From a virus, in IMG/VR virus record IMGVR_UViG_3300042505_000337, positions 1-35,349 of that record: DNA of 35,349 bases; one strand, written 5' to 3'. Made by a program: the position numbers and the translations under genes. The first letter of the stretch is position 1; every line of letters starts with the position of its first letter. Of the stretch, positions 21,044 through 29,390 are shown one piece after another. The notes under the pieces were generated by a model. The model made no database searches and was not told the DNA's origin. It saw nothing but the letters and a program-made list of their open reading frames with translations.

Positions 21044-21474
21044 TGAATCCAACTTTCTTCTATTTTAGTAAACCCAAACTTTTCATATTTAATATCAGGG
21101 CTTGAAATCATTTTGTTCATAGTAAACAATTTAATCCTGCCCTCATCTTTTAACTTATTAGCGTGCAATACATACGCGCTTAAAAGCCTATAACCAACGC
21201 TTGTGTTTCTGTTTTCAGGTTTAACATACCAAGCCAATTCATATAACGCAAAAGTTTTGTCGCACCATATTGTCGGTTGAATAACGCCAATAATCATGCC
21301 AACATTTTCTTCAATATAAATTACGCCTTGACCTGCAATCAAATTGTCTAACAAGCGGCTTATATATTCAACATTGTTTAAATCTTTATATTGTTGAATG
21401 GGGCTTTCATCCCTAAACAATCGCATCAAATCCATGATGCCGTCTTTATCAAACTTGTTAGCAAGCCTTATCAT
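21040..21474 (-). CDS. GNAT-family acetyltransferase
   Basis: 144 aa. It shows the GNAT layout: N-terminal MIRLANKFDKDGIMDLMRLF, a central strand GVIYIEENVGMIIGVIQP, the acetyl-CoA loop region LAWYVKPENRNTSVGYRLLSAYVLHANK, and C-terminal YEKFGFTKIEESWIQ. The substrate is unknown. It is locked between two tail genes by 4-bp ATGA overlaps on both sides, so it is co-translated with the tail tip and may modify a tail or host protein. I recall such a gene at this place in other aquatic phages. Confidence 0.85.
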   Translation of the reverse strand: MIRLANKFDKDGIMDLMRLFRDESPIQQYKDLNNVEYISRLLDNLIAGQGVIYIEENVGMIIGVIQPTIWCDKTFALYELAWYVKPENRNTSVGYRLLSAYVLHANKLKDEGRIKLFTMNKMISSPDIKYEKFGFTKIEESWIQ

Positions 21475-22097
21475 GTTTTATATGCTTTAGGGTCTGCGTC
21501 TTTGCCAAAAAAGTAATTTATAGATTGAATAAAATTAACACGCGCCATTGATGTATCACCTGCATTAAAAAACTGCCAAGCATTGTCATTGGTATAACGC
21601 CCTGCCGTTCTATTTTGCAAAATAATTTGTATGCTTGATGCGCTAACATTTATTGTGCCAACAAAAAGCCTTATTTCTTCCATCCATTGTTCACTAATGG
21701 TGAATGAATTGATGTAGCCTGTAAAAAATTTATAAAGCCCACCATCGCCGCCTGTTGTAATCAAAGCATTGTTTGTGTCAAAAAAACCATGCCACATTTC
21801 AATCTTTGAACCTTTAATGTTTTGTCCTAAAACCCAACCAAGCAATGCAGTATCAATACCAACAAGCGTAACCGATGTTTCATTGGCTGTGGATTTAATA
21901 TCGCGCTGAACATCGCCAATTTGCACCAAGGCTGATAAACCGTTAAACGGATTGGCATCAACGGATGGAACAGTAATTGCATAAGGCGCAGTTGAAAATA
22001 ATGATACGGTTGTTACGCCTAAAACTTCCGTTGTAACGCGCACAAAATCCGCTAGGCGGATGTTATTTGTATTTTGAACAGGAACTATGTTTTGCAT
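21471..22097 (-). CDS. Minor tail protein (distal tail/hub region)
   Basis: 208 aa, all-beta. It lies between the tail-tip side and another minor tail gene, the slots of lambda L/M. DFVRVTTEVLGVTTVSLFSTAPYAITV and YKFFTGYINSFTISEQWMEEIRLFVGTINVSASSIQIILQNR resemble baseplate-hub proteins of short siphovirus tips. The start shares bases with the upstream stop (TAATG). Confidence 0.7.
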   Translation of the reverse strand: MQNIVPVQNTNNIRLADFVRVTTEVLGVTTVSLFSTAPYAITVPSVDANPFNGLSALVQIGDVQRDIKSTANETSVTLVGIDTALLGWVLGQNIKGSKIEMWHGFFDTNNALITTGGDGGLYKFFTGYINSFTISEQWMEEIRLFVGTINVSASSIQIILQNRTAGRYTNDNAWQFFNAGDTSMARVNFIQSINYFFGKDADPKAYKT

Positions 22098-22780
22098 TAT
22101 AAGACCGCTTCAAACGCTTTAAAAGTGCCGTTCCATGCAATGAAACTGTCATTTGTCATTGGAACTAATGTGTAAGTTGGATATTCACGCAAGATAACGC
22201 AAAAGGTTGTTCCAGTAAATGTGCCGCCACCTAAAGCAATGGTTGTTCCATATTGACCAATTACCGCATTAACAGGACTTGTTAAAGTTGCAATTAAGTT
22301 ACGGTGAACGGGAATGTTTACAGTTGAACCACTACCACGCACTACATCGGCTGTTGCAATATACGCATATCGCCCAACTTGACAAAAATCGCCTGTGCGA
22401 ACTATGTATGTTCCGCTTGAAACTGACGGCAAAGCCCCTAGAACCAATGTTTTATTTGCGCTTGATGTCTGCCATTGACAAGCCCCTATTTGCGATTCTG
22501 ACAAGTTGCCTTGATAGGAAATATAATTTACCCAACCTGTTGAACCAAAATTTAAGTATTGTTCCGTTGCTTTGTCTGCTTCACGCAATGCGCTTAACAA
22601 TGGTCGGTTTTGACTATAAAGCAAATATGCCATTGGCTTCATTTCAAAGCCAAACGGTTGCACGGTAAGAATTTCGGATGTGCTTATGCGTTGGTTGCGT
22701 GATACTACCTGCCCAATAAAGCGTTGGTCGTTTATACCAACCGATTCTGCAACAGATAGTATTGTGTTTAATGTTGTCAT
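22097..22780 (-). CDS. Minor tail protein
   Basis: 227 aa from the ATG at 22780; the TTG at 22786 overlaps the tape-measure stop region and is less likely. Beta-rich sequence with a central RTGDFCQVGRYAYIATADVVRGSGSTVNIPVHRNL typical of distal-tail-like proteins. The gene directly follows the tape measure, where the distal tail protein is expected. Confidence 0.7.
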   Translation of the reverse strand: MTTLNTILSVAESVGINDQRFIGQVVSRNQRISTSEILTVQPFGFEMKPMAYLLYSQNRPLLSALREADKATEQYLNFGSTGWVNYISYQGNLSESQIGACQWQTSSANKTLVLGALPSVSSGTYIVRTGDFCQVGRYAYIATADVVRGSGSTVNIPVHRNLIATLTSPVNAVIGQYGTTIALGGGTFTGTTFCVILREYPTYTLVPMTNDSFIAWNGTFKAFEAVL

Positions 22781-22786
22781 ATCCAA

Positions 22787-24787
22787 TTACCTTGATTGTG
22801 GCAAGCCGCGTTGCGCTGATTGGTTAGCGGCAAATATAGCGTTCTTGTTTTTAGCAAGGAATTGAACACCGCTTTGCGTATCAATAGCACTCATGTTTTG
22901 TATTACCGTTCCATTATAAACTGTTTGTGGTTGACCGCCCATCATTGATGATAATGAACTGTTTGGAATAATAGTGCCTGCGGTGCGTGGAACAAATAAT
23001 TCTGCGCCGCGTTCGCCAACTATACTTGGAACGCCAACTGGCGGTTCGCCACCATCGGCAAAAAATCCACCAAGCAACCCTGCGCCATTATTGAAATCAG
23101 TTGAACTGCTAAACAATCCACCAATACCGCCACCACCGCCGCCACCAAATAAACCAAATAAACCACTCATTTGTGATTGCATTGAAAAGCGCAATAGGTC
23201 TTTAATCATACTGCCAATTAAATTGCCAAATGAAAGTTTGCCAGTTTCAACAAATCTATCTAATGCCGATGTCATGCTGTTGGTCATGTTGTTAAACAAT
23301 TCAGCACCAATAGCCGCACTATCTTGCGACCTTTCAATAAAATTGTTATAGGCTTTATCCCAACCTGCTTGAAAAGTGTTTTGCGCCCGTTCGTTTAATT
23401 CCTGCGCTTTAATGCGATTCATTTCAGCATTAGCAAAATTGGAAATGTATCTTTCATCAAAACCCTGCTTTTGCATATCTAAAATCTTTTTCTGCAAATC
23501 AAAGTATTCCAATGCCAACTGAACTTGCGTATCGCTTAACCCAACCATTTGGCGTTCAACATCTAATCGTTCAGTTGCAACTTGGCTGTTATAAATTAAA
23601 TCATTGGCTTGTTTTGCCATGTCCAATCGCTTGGCTTCAAATTCAGCCGAATACTTTGCGGCATCAACTAATCGCGCCGCATTTAATAATCTTGCCTGTT
23701 CTTCTGCGCTTGTGTGTTGATATTTTTTACCTTGGTCTAACTCAATGTTAATTTTTTCAACTTCGCTTAATACTCTGCCTGCCGCATATCTTTGTGCGTC
23801 ATAAGCAATAACTTGGTCTGCCAATGATTCTTTTTGTTTTTTAATTTCGTTATTTAATTTTTCTGCATCTGATTTTGCTTTTTCTGCGGCTTTATCTTTT
23901 TTGGCTTGTTCTTTATCGCTTAAATCTTGACCGCGAACACCGCCTGCTTGATATTCGGATGGCAAATTAAATGCGCCAAATGCAGGGTCATCGCCTATGC
24001 GTGGGGCATTGCGTGGTGTCCACATTCCACCACCATTTTTAGCGCGGTTGGCTTTATCAATAGCCTTGGTTAAATTATCCCAACCAAAGATTGCGGCATT
24101 TAAAAAAGTAACTGAATTGGATAATGCAGGGGCTAAATTGGTGGCTAATGATGTGCTGACACGCTTAGTGAAAATGTCCATCTTATCAATGGCTTCACCA
24201 ATATCTTTAAAAGCCTTTTCAGCGTCATCAAACTTGCCTGCGTTATTAAAGTAACTATCGGCAACGCCTTTCATATCAACATTTTTTGCGGCTTTACCAA
24301 ACACATCCATTGCAAGTGCATTACGGGTAATGGGGTCTTTTATTGCATTTAACCCTTGTAATGTTTTTTCAAACAATGCGGTTTCATCAAGACGGCGTAA
24401 ATCATTAACTGAAACACCAAGTTTTTCAAATGATTCGCGCCCTTTGTCATTACCATTTGCGGCTTCATCTATTTTGTTTGTTAGCGATGAAAAAAGTTTA
24501 CCTACATTTTCACTATTGCCGCCACTAACAGATAAGGCTTCAGATAATTTAAGAACTGTGCCAACGGCAACATCGTTTGCTTTTGCTGTGTCGTTTATGC
24601 TGTCGGCATATTGAATAGCATTAACAGCCGCGCCAACTAATGCTGTGCCTAATGCCGCTACACCTAATCTTGAACTAATCGTTGATGATGCAAATCCACC
24701 AAGTTTAGATTGTGCTAAACCCAAGCCCTGATTAAATTGGGCTGAATCTAGTCCTAACACAACACCTAATCTTGATACGATTGCCAT
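22787..24787 (-). CDS. Tail tape measure protein
   Basis: 666 aa. The N-terminus LGLDSAQFNQGLGLAQSKLGGFASS, a long central coiled coil (about 310-480, KDKAAEKAKSDAEKLNNEIKKQKESLADQ), a Gly-rich segment (GLFGGGGGGGIGGLFSS) and the end ADGGEPPVGVPSIVGERGAELFVPRTAGTIIPNSSLSSMM form the standard tape-measure design. The C-terminal GERGAELFVP block is diagnostic. Tape length scales with tail length; at 666 residues a tail of roughly 100 nm is expected. It follows the two assembly chaperones as in lambda. Confidence 0.92.
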   Translation of the reverse strand: MAIVSRLGVVLGLDSAQFNQGLGLAQSKLGGFASSTISSRLGVAALGTALVGAAVNAIQYADSINDTAKANDVAVGTVLKLSEALSVSGGNSENVGKLFSSLTNKIDEAANGNDKGRESFEKLGVSVNDLRRLDETALFEKTLQGLNAIKDPITRNALAMDVFGKAAKNVDMKGVADSYFNNAGKFDDAEKAFKDIGEAIDKMDIFTKRVSTSLATNLAPALSNSVTFLNAAIFGWDNLTKAIDKANRAKNGGGMWTPRNAPRIGDDPAFGAFNLPSEYQAGGVRGQDLSDKEQAKKDKAAEKAKSDAEKLNNEIKKQKESLADQVIAYDAQRYAAGRVLSEVEKINIELDQGKKYQHTSAEEQARLLNAARLVDAAKYSAEFEAKRLDMAKQANDLIYNSQVATERLDVERQMVGLSDTQVQLALEYFDLQKKILDMQKQGFDERYISNFANAEMNRIKAQELNERAQNTFQAGWDKAYNNFIERSQDSAAIGAELFNNMTNSMTSALDRFVETGKLSFGNLIGSMIKDLLRFSMQSQMSGLFGLFGGGGGGGIGGLFSSSTDFNNGAGLLGGFFADGGEPPVGVPSIVGERGAELFVPRTAGTIIPNSSLSSMMGGQPQTVYNGTVIQNMSAIDTQSGVQFLAKNKNAIFAANQSAQRGLPQSR

Positions 24788-24789
24788 AA

Positions 24790-25133
24790 TTATTCCTTTG
24801 TAAACTTACTCATGCTAAACCCTTGCGCTTGCGTCATAAATGTTAGCAAAGCCTGACTTGCATTTGGCGGTGTTGCAGGATATAAATAACCATAAACACT
24901 ATTTAAAATGCTTTTTAATTCATAAGGCTGACTATTAGGCGAACGCATATAATTAAAAACGCCTGCCGTTAAATTGCCCATCGTTTGCAACAATCCATAA
25001 TTACCTATTGCGCCGTCTGCAAACATAACGGTTATTTCATTTAATGTTGCTTCATCTAATTCGGCAATGCTGTCTTGCGTGTGTCCGTTGAAAATCATTG
25101 CCGCTTTCACTTGCGTTCGCAACGAACCTGTTA
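24790..25133 (-). CDS. Tail assembly chaperone, frameshift extension (T-like)
   Basis: The frame upstream of 25122 has no good start (first candidate TTG at 25122). It is open back to about 25139, in the -1 frame relative to the preceding chaperone. It ends TPPNASQALLTFMTQAQGFSMSKFTKE. In lambda the T extension is made only by a -1 frameshift from G, and the same layout is seen here with GGAAAAG just before the G-like stop. The predicted product is a fusion of the whole upstream chaperone with about 113 residues of this frame. The boundary at the 5' end is approximate. Confidence 0.7.
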
Positions 25134-25610
25134 CTTTTCCTTAATAGCCTTGTAATCGGGCGATATAACTTCGCTGATTTTATCAATCATTTGTATTTGA
25201 ATTGACAAAGGAAATTCTTCTTCAATGTCGGCATATTCTAAATCGGCTAAAGATTGCCCATCTTCAGGTATTAAAAATTTAAAGTATTCTACAATTCTGT
25301 ATTGCAGAACAACCCTGTTACGGGCGGCTTCCATCATTGAACGCCCATCAACAACCACATCTTTATCGCTGTAAACAACGCCATCGGGGGTTGTGTCTTT
25401 AATGCTAACCAAATCATAGGTCATGCTTTTAAATGCCGCATCAACCAAATCTTGATTTGGCGATTTAAAGTAATTATAGATTGCTTCAATTTCATGCACC
25501 GCAGGCACACGCACGCGAAAAGTATGGTCGCCCAATACAAATGTCCGCGTCATTACTGACAAACGATTTTCTTGATACTTACCGCCCAAGGCGGATGCTA
25601 TTTTACTCAC
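25131..25610 (-). CDS. Tail assembly chaperone (G-like)
   Basis: 159 aa. TRTFVLGDHTFRVRVPAVHEIEAIYNYFKSP and FPLSIQIQMIDKISEVISPDYKAIKEK fit phage tail-assembly chaperones that hold the tape measure during tail-tube growth. It lies just before the frameshift frame and tape measure, the usual order. The last codons read GAA AAG TAA, forming a candidate slip site. The start overlaps the gp10-like stop by ATGA. Confidence 0.8.
   Translation of the reverse strand: MSKIASALGGKYQENRLSVMTRTFVLGDHTFRVRVPAVHEIEAIYNYFKSPNQDLVDAAFKSMTYDLVSIKDTTPDGVVYSDKDVVVDGRSMMEAARNRVVLQYRIVEYFKFLIPEDGQSLADLEYADIEEEFPLSIQIQMIDKISEVISPDYKAIKEK
25134..25140 (-). other. Candidate -1 ribosomal frameshift site
   Basis: Minus-strand GGAAAAG immediately followed by TAA. 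A -1 slip keeps AAG on AAA in the A site and re-enters the open -1 frame that carries the T-like extension. Lambda G/T uses GGGAAAG. Only the A-site re-pairing is perfect here, with the stop codon acting as the pause. Confidence 0.55.
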
Positions 25611-26131
25611 AATGATTTACTCCTGTATTTTAATATATTTTGATTTAGTATTTCACCTAATTTTGTTGCCACCATAGATGCTTGGCTTTCTAATGACAAT
25701 CGCATAAATGGCTGTGCAGTCATTTTTGCTGTGCCAAATTCATTTGCTACTGCGCGTGCGTCATATAATCTATTTTTACTTTCATAAAACTTTTTCTTTT
25801 CACTTCTACTCATGCCAATAGATTGCTGTTTTAACTTTTTAGGAATTGGCTTTGTTGTAACAATAGCAATGACAGAATCACCTTTATTAATATACTTGGA
25901 TTTTTTGTCATTCCTACTAGGGCGGCGTGCAACTATTGTTAATGTTCTTTCAAGCAACCCTGTATCTTTTGGCGACAAACTTTTTGCCATAGCCAAAACA
26001 GGTTTCATTGCTTCACGAACGGATGGAATAAGAATTTTTGAACGCGCGGTTTTATCGCCTATTTCGTTTTCCAAATCTTGAAAAACTTGTAAGGTTTCTT
26101 TTAGTCCGCTAATTTCAAAAGATGTTGCCAT
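25607..26131 (-). CDS. HK97 gp10-like head-tail/tail-completion protein
   Basis: 174 aa. FEISGLKETLQVFQDLENEI, then REAMKPVLAMAKSLSPKDTGLLERTLT and DARAVANEFGTAKMTAQPFMRLSLE, are the signature of the HK97 gp10 family (the FGT...AQPF block near the C-terminus). These proteins normally act at the neck. Here the gene lies after the major tail protein rather than before it. It shares bases with the upstream stop (TAATG). Confidence 0.82.
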   Translation of the reverse strand: MATSFEISGLKETLQVFQDLENEIGDKTARSKILIPSVREAMKPVLAMAKSLSPKDTGLLERTLTIVARRPSRNDKKSKYINKGDSVIAIVTTKPIPKKLKQQSIGMSRSEKKKFYESKNRLYDARAVANEFGTAKMTAQPFMRLSLESQASMVATKLGEILNQNILKYRSKSL

Positions 26132-26352
26132 TAGTCAGCCTTAATTAACTTTTGATAAATGTTGTTGTTTAACGAAACAACATAATCCACCACTTCATCG
26201 GGCGACATTTTATCAGCGTGATTAGCGGCAATTTCATGCGCCAAGTTAATCCCTGTCAAGCGTTGCTGTGCAAAGCCAAACCAGTTTTTTTGCCCACTAC
26301 CTGCTTGCGTTATCAGAAACCCAAGCAGGTCATTCTGCGATTTAATTTCCAT
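26131..26352 (-). CDS. Small hypothetical protein in the tail region
   Basis: 73 aa, helical (QNDLLGFLITQAGSGQKNWFGFAQQRLTGINLAHEIAANHADKMSPDEVVDYVVSLNN). It follows the terminator behind the major tail protein and is coupled to the gp10-like gene by TAATG. AGGAT ribosome site. Not recognised. Confidence 0.6.
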   Translation of the reverse strand: MEIKSQNDLLGFLITQAGSGQKNWFGFAQQRLTGINLAHEIAANHADKMSPDEVVDYVVSLNNNIYQKLIKAD

Positions 26353-26370
26353 ATCTTATCCTATAAAAGA

Positions 26371-26393
26371 ACAACCCCTTTCGGGGCTGTTGT
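26371..26393 (-). terminator. Terminator after the major tail protein
   Basis: On the minus strand ACAA-CAG-CCCC-GAAA-GGGG-TTGT with a three-base bulge, then TCTTTTAT. A GNRA loop and GC stem just after the major-tail-protein stop. A partial terminator that would cut read-through into downstream tail genes. Confidence 0.5.
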
Positions 26394-26394
26394 A

Positions 26395-26889
26395 TTAAGC
26401 GTTGTTTGACCAACCATATTGGTTGCCACGCGGATGTATTGTAAACATACATTTTGCTTCAGCACCTACGGCAGAATCAATTTGGAAATTGCCCACACGC
26501 GCGTTAAACGCATAGTAAACAATGCCTGTGCCATCGGTTGCTGAAATGATAAATGTTCTATCAACTGTGCCTGAATAAGCATCGCCACGAATTAACAATA
26601 ATTGTGCATCAGATGGATTCCATGCGGCAGTTATTGACATTGATGTTGGTGCATTTTGAACAGGTATTTTGTCGCCTTGGCGTGAACCAGCAACACCGAA
26701 TGAAGCAACAGCATCATCCATACCAAACGCAGGAATGTTTTCAACAGGAATAACATTGGCAGGAATAGCAAGTGCGGCAACAGTCGCAACAGTTGATAAG
26801 CCTGCTACCGTTAAAGGGGTTGGGGTTGCAGTTGGCTGGCAATATAGGGTTGCGGAAAAGCCTGGTAATACTTTATTTGGTAATGCCAT
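26395..26889 (-). CDS. Major tail protein
   Basis: 164 aa, all-beta (FSATLYCQPTATPTPLTVAGLSTVATVAALAIP ... VASFGVAGSRQGDKIPVQNAPTSMSITAAWNPSDAQLLLIRGDA ... RTFIISATDGTGIVYYAFNARVGNFQID), with the tail-tube repeat pattern NPSDAQLLLIRGDAYSG seen in phage major tail proteins. It lies between tail terminator and chaperone genes, as expected, and has its own candidate promoter and terminator, which suits a highly expressed subunit. Confidence 0.82.
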   Translation of the reverse strand: MALPNKVLPGFSATLYCQPTATPTPLTVAGLSTVATVAALAIPANVIPVENIPAFGMDDAVASFGVAGSRQGDKIPVQNAPTSMSITAAWNPSDAQLLLIRGDAYSGTVDRTFIISATDGTGIVYYAFNARVGNFQIDSAVGAEAKCMFTIHPRGNQYGWSNNA

Positions 26890-26923
26890 GATAATTAATC
26901 CTCATTAAAATTAAAAAAATCGT

Positions 26924-26951
26924 ATCTTATGATGGAATGTAAAGTGTGCAA
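26924..26951 (-). promoter_or_regulatory. Candidate promoter for the major tail protein
   Basis: Minus strand TTGCAC (26951-26946), 16-bp spacer, TAAGAT (26929-26924), the same -10 hexamer as the early and replication promoters. It lies across the end of the tail-terminator gene. The predicted leader would be about 28 nt to the major-tail-protein ATG. Confidence 0.45.
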
Positions 26952-27343
26952 TCCATGTAGATGCTATGCAAGTTAATATCGTTGTCATAACTATTATATA
27001 ACCAATTGACATCCGCTTTGGAAATTTGGAAACCTGATACGCCGCCAAACTGTCCTGCATAGCCATGCAATGCTTGTATTATTGTATTTGACAGATTAAA
27101 CCCATCCGCCATGTTTGTTGTAAAAATACTTATTTGAAAAATTGGTGAATCAGCACCTTTATTACTTTGATAAATACCTGTGTAAACGGGTTGGTGAACA
27201 TCCCTTAACTGCCATGTTATAAACTTTGTTTCAGTTGCCCAGTTACGATTAAAGTTTGCGTAAACAGGAACAGGCGTGGCAATGCTTGTTAGTTGCGCCT
27301 GTATTGCCCTTGCATAGTTACTAACATTGTTTTGCGTTGTCAT
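26927..27343 (-). CDS. Tail terminator/completion protein
   Basis: 138 aa. The order YARAIQAQLTSIATPVPVYANFNRNWATETKFITWQLRDVHQP and QISIFTTNMADGFNLSNTIIQALHGYAG fits DUF3168-like or gpU-like tail terminators, which cap the tube and meet the head. It lies directly before the major tail protein. The sequence match is to a general pattern only. Confidence 0.65.
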   Translation of the reverse strand: MTTQNNVSNYARAIQAQLTSIATPVPVYANFNRNWATETKFITWQLRDVHQPVYTGIYQSNKGADSPIFQISIFTTNMADGFNLSNTIIQALHGYAGQFGGVSGFQISKADVNWLYNSYDNDINLHSIYMDCTLYIPS

Positions 27344-27344
27344 G

Positions 27345-27689
27345 TTAAGCCTTTGTAGCAGGGTCAGAACGATAGCACATTAAAGTAACACTCATTCTAT
27401 CATTGCTTTCAATAACATCGGTTATTCGCCATTCATTACCGCGCCAAGTTACGCTGTAATTGTTTTGCCCGTCTGCAATAGTTTTCATATTAGGCGTGTA
27501 ATTAAATTTAAAAGTAATCAAATCTGAATACACACGATAGCGTTCAGTAATGGCAACTGAATTTCTAACTTCAGAAACCAACGGGCGACCAACAAACCAA
27601 AGTGTCGTTGTTGTTGTATATTCGCCAAAACTATCAACACCAAAACTAAGCGTGTTAATGTTTACATTTTCAAAGCGTGCAATAGCCAT
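27345..27689 (-). CDS. Head closure (head-tail joining) protein
   Basis: 114 aa, beta-rich, with MKTIADGQNNYSVTWRGNEWRITDVIESNDRMSVTLMCYR. The last part (W-I-T-D-V...RMSVTLMCYR) is the usual end of SPP1 gp16/HK97 joining proteins: a strand, a glycine turn and a second strand. It lies between the connector and the tail terminator, the expected slot. It starts 4 bp after the connector stop. Confidence 0.7.
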   Translation of the reverse strand: MAIARFENVNINTLSFGVDSFGEYTTTTTLWFVGRPLVSEVRNSVAITERYRVYSDLITFKFNYTPNMKTIADGQNNYSVTWRGNEWRITDVIESNDRMSVTLMCYRSDPATKA

Positions 27690-27693
27690 AGAA

Positions 27694-28344
27694 TCACATC
27701 ACAAGCGGTTTATATTGCCTTAGCAATACATCCACCCCAAACGGTATTCTTTGTAAAGCCCCAGCCGTTGTTTCGCTTCTATTGTTATATAGGTGCGTAA
27801 GCAATAACAAGCCTGCTTGTTTAATAACAGGGTATTGCGCCAATATGCTTGAATTGATTGTGTAACTGCAAACAACTGGCGATGTCATAAATGTATTAAG
27901 GTCAGTAGGCAAATCATTAAGAATCACCTTGTTACCTGTAACATCATAAAAATATGAACTTGACGCAACGGTTGTTAAAACTGTTGGGCTTGCATCGTTA
28001 TAATACTTAACGCTGTTTATTGTTACGCCGTTTTGTGAAACTTCAGGCAAATCCAATGTCAATGGCGTTCCGTATAATGCTGACGCGCCATAATAAACAG
28101 TATAAGACTGATTAAAAATTGGTAAACCTAAATAATCTTCAATGTGCATCCGCACCGCAACTTCTAAATCACTTAAATAACTATCCTGTGATTCATCGCC
28201 AAACAAGTTTAATTGATTGGTAATTTCATCAAGGGTTAGCCATTGTGTTTGTAAATCGCGGCTTGTTTGAACAACCTTATCATAGTTAAACGGATTGCGC
28301 GTGGGCGCAAGATTTACTACACCACTAATGTTGTTCACCGCCAT
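27694..28344 (-). CDS. Head-tail connector, gp6-like
   Basis: 216 aa. WLTLDEITNQLNLFGDESQDSYLSDLEVAVRMHIEDYLGLPIFNQSYTVYYG matches the phiE125 gp8/HK97 gp6 family of connector rings, with the L..E.....L residues of the N-terminal helix bundle and C-terminal IKQAGLLLLTHLYNNRSETTAG...IPFGVDVLLRQYKPL. The final VDVLLRQYKPL is characteristic. It forms the adaptor ring below the portal. Begins 2 bp after the second capsid gene. Confidence 0.85.
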   Translation of the reverse strand: MAVNNISGVVNLAPTRNPFNYDKVVQTSRDLQTQWLTLDEITNQLNLFGDESQDSYLSDLEVAVRMHIEDYLGLPIFNQSYTVYYGASALYGTPLTLDLPEVSQNGVTINSVKYYNDASPTVLTTVASSSYFYDVTGNKVILNDLPTDLNTFMTSPVVCSYTINSSILAQYPVIKQAGLLLLTHLYNNRSETTAGALQRIPFGVDVLLRQYKPLVM

Positions 28345-28346
28345 GA

Positions 28347-29390
28347 TTAAACGCCTTTCAAGAACACGCCAGCAAATACATCGCGAATTGAAGATGCCAT
28401 CCGCATTTCAGCATACATAGTTACAAAACCTGCCTGCGTTTGGTCAAAGCGTTTAATTGTCATTGTTTCAGCATCGGCAATAGTCAAGAATCTATCCCAG
28501 TTTGCTAATGCAAGTGTTACTTTGCCTGCGCCAGTAAAATCCATGTATGGGTTTGGAATTACTGGAAAGCCAAACATATTTAAAACAGCACCGCCATCAT
28601 CATCGCCTGCTTCAATAAATAAGCGTGAAGCATTACCTGTTGTTGCCGCTTTAAGTTGACGCAAATCGTGAATTACATTTGGATGGGCGTGCCAAGCAGT
28701 TGTTGGGGTTGCATAGTATTGTGGTGGCAATGCTTTAACTAAATTTACAACATCGTCATAATTAATAGCCGCGTTGTTTTGATTTACAGCTAAAACTGTG
28801 TGCCTGCCGTTGGTCATTGCCGTGCCGCTAGTGCCAAATGCCGCCGCAGTTGTGCTTGTTGGGTATGTAAACACACCGCGCAAACCGTCTGTTGCACCTG
28901 TTACTGTTGTTGTTGAACCTGCTTGGTCATTATTAAGTGCCATAGATGCGGCTTCAATTTGACCAAACTCAAAGGCTAAATCTTCAACAATTTCCAATTC
29001 CAAACCGTTTACATCGCTTAACACCGCGCTACGGATTGGCAACTGTGCTGAAATTGCACGCATAGGCAACTGCCAAATGCTTGTATCTATATTAGGTGAA
29101 CCGCTATTAGGATTAACTGCGTAACCCCAAGGGTCTGTTGCATCTGCGGCATTACCCGTTTTAGCAACAAATTGAATATCTGATTCTACTGCTGTTATTT
29201 GTCTTGCGCCCATGCGGAATGGATTTGCATAACGCGCGGCGGCAAAAGCATCATCAAAATAGGTGCGACCACCAACATTTGAACCGCTTCCAGTAATCGC
29301 GCTTGCTTCTTCAACTTTTAAATTAACGGTGGCTTCACCATCAATTAAGGCGGTTTTTATGCCCTCTAAAACTCTTTCAGCGATTTTCAT
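28347..29390 (-). CDS. Second major-capsid-type protein without delta domain
   Basis: 347 aa, HK97-fold capsid protein, clearly a paralogue of the upstream 449-aa gene. Shared blocks include EASA.TG.G.N.GGRT, DTSIWQ, QLPIRSAVL/QFPIRTAAL, LEL.IVEDL..EF.Q.EA.SM..NNDQ.GS.TTV.G..DGLRG and KRFDQT..GF.T...E.R.A.S.RD.FAGV. Unlike its neighbour it begins directly at the N-arm and has no coiled-coil scaffolding domain. A terminator separates the two genes, so the two forms may be made in different amounts. It could fill a special position (pentamers, as T4 gp24 does) or replace the larger protein; which one is not shown by the sequence. Confidence 0.88.
   Translation of the reverse strand: MKIAERVLEGIKTALIDGEATVNLKVEEASAITGSGSNVGGRTYFDDAFAAARYANPFRMGARQITAVESDIQFVAKTGNAADATDPWGYAVNPNSGSPNIDTSIWQLPMRAISAQLPIRSAVLSDVNGLELEIVEDLAFEFGQIEAASMALNNDQAGSTTTVTGATDGLRGVFTYPTSTTAAAFGTSGTAMTNGRHTVLAVNQNNAAINYDDVVNLVKALPPQYYATPTTAWHAHPNVIHDLRQLKAATTGNASRLFIEAGDDDGGAVLNMFGFPVIPNPYMDFTGAGKVTLALANWDRFLTIADAETMTIKRFDQTQAGFVTMYAEMRMASSIRDVFAGVFLKGV

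Noticed and set aside
22974-23351. Plus-strand 125-codon frame opposite the tape measure gene
   Set aside because: Proline- and asparagine-rich translation arising from the complement of Gly/Asp-rich tape-measure sequence; no start signal and opposite to the operon.
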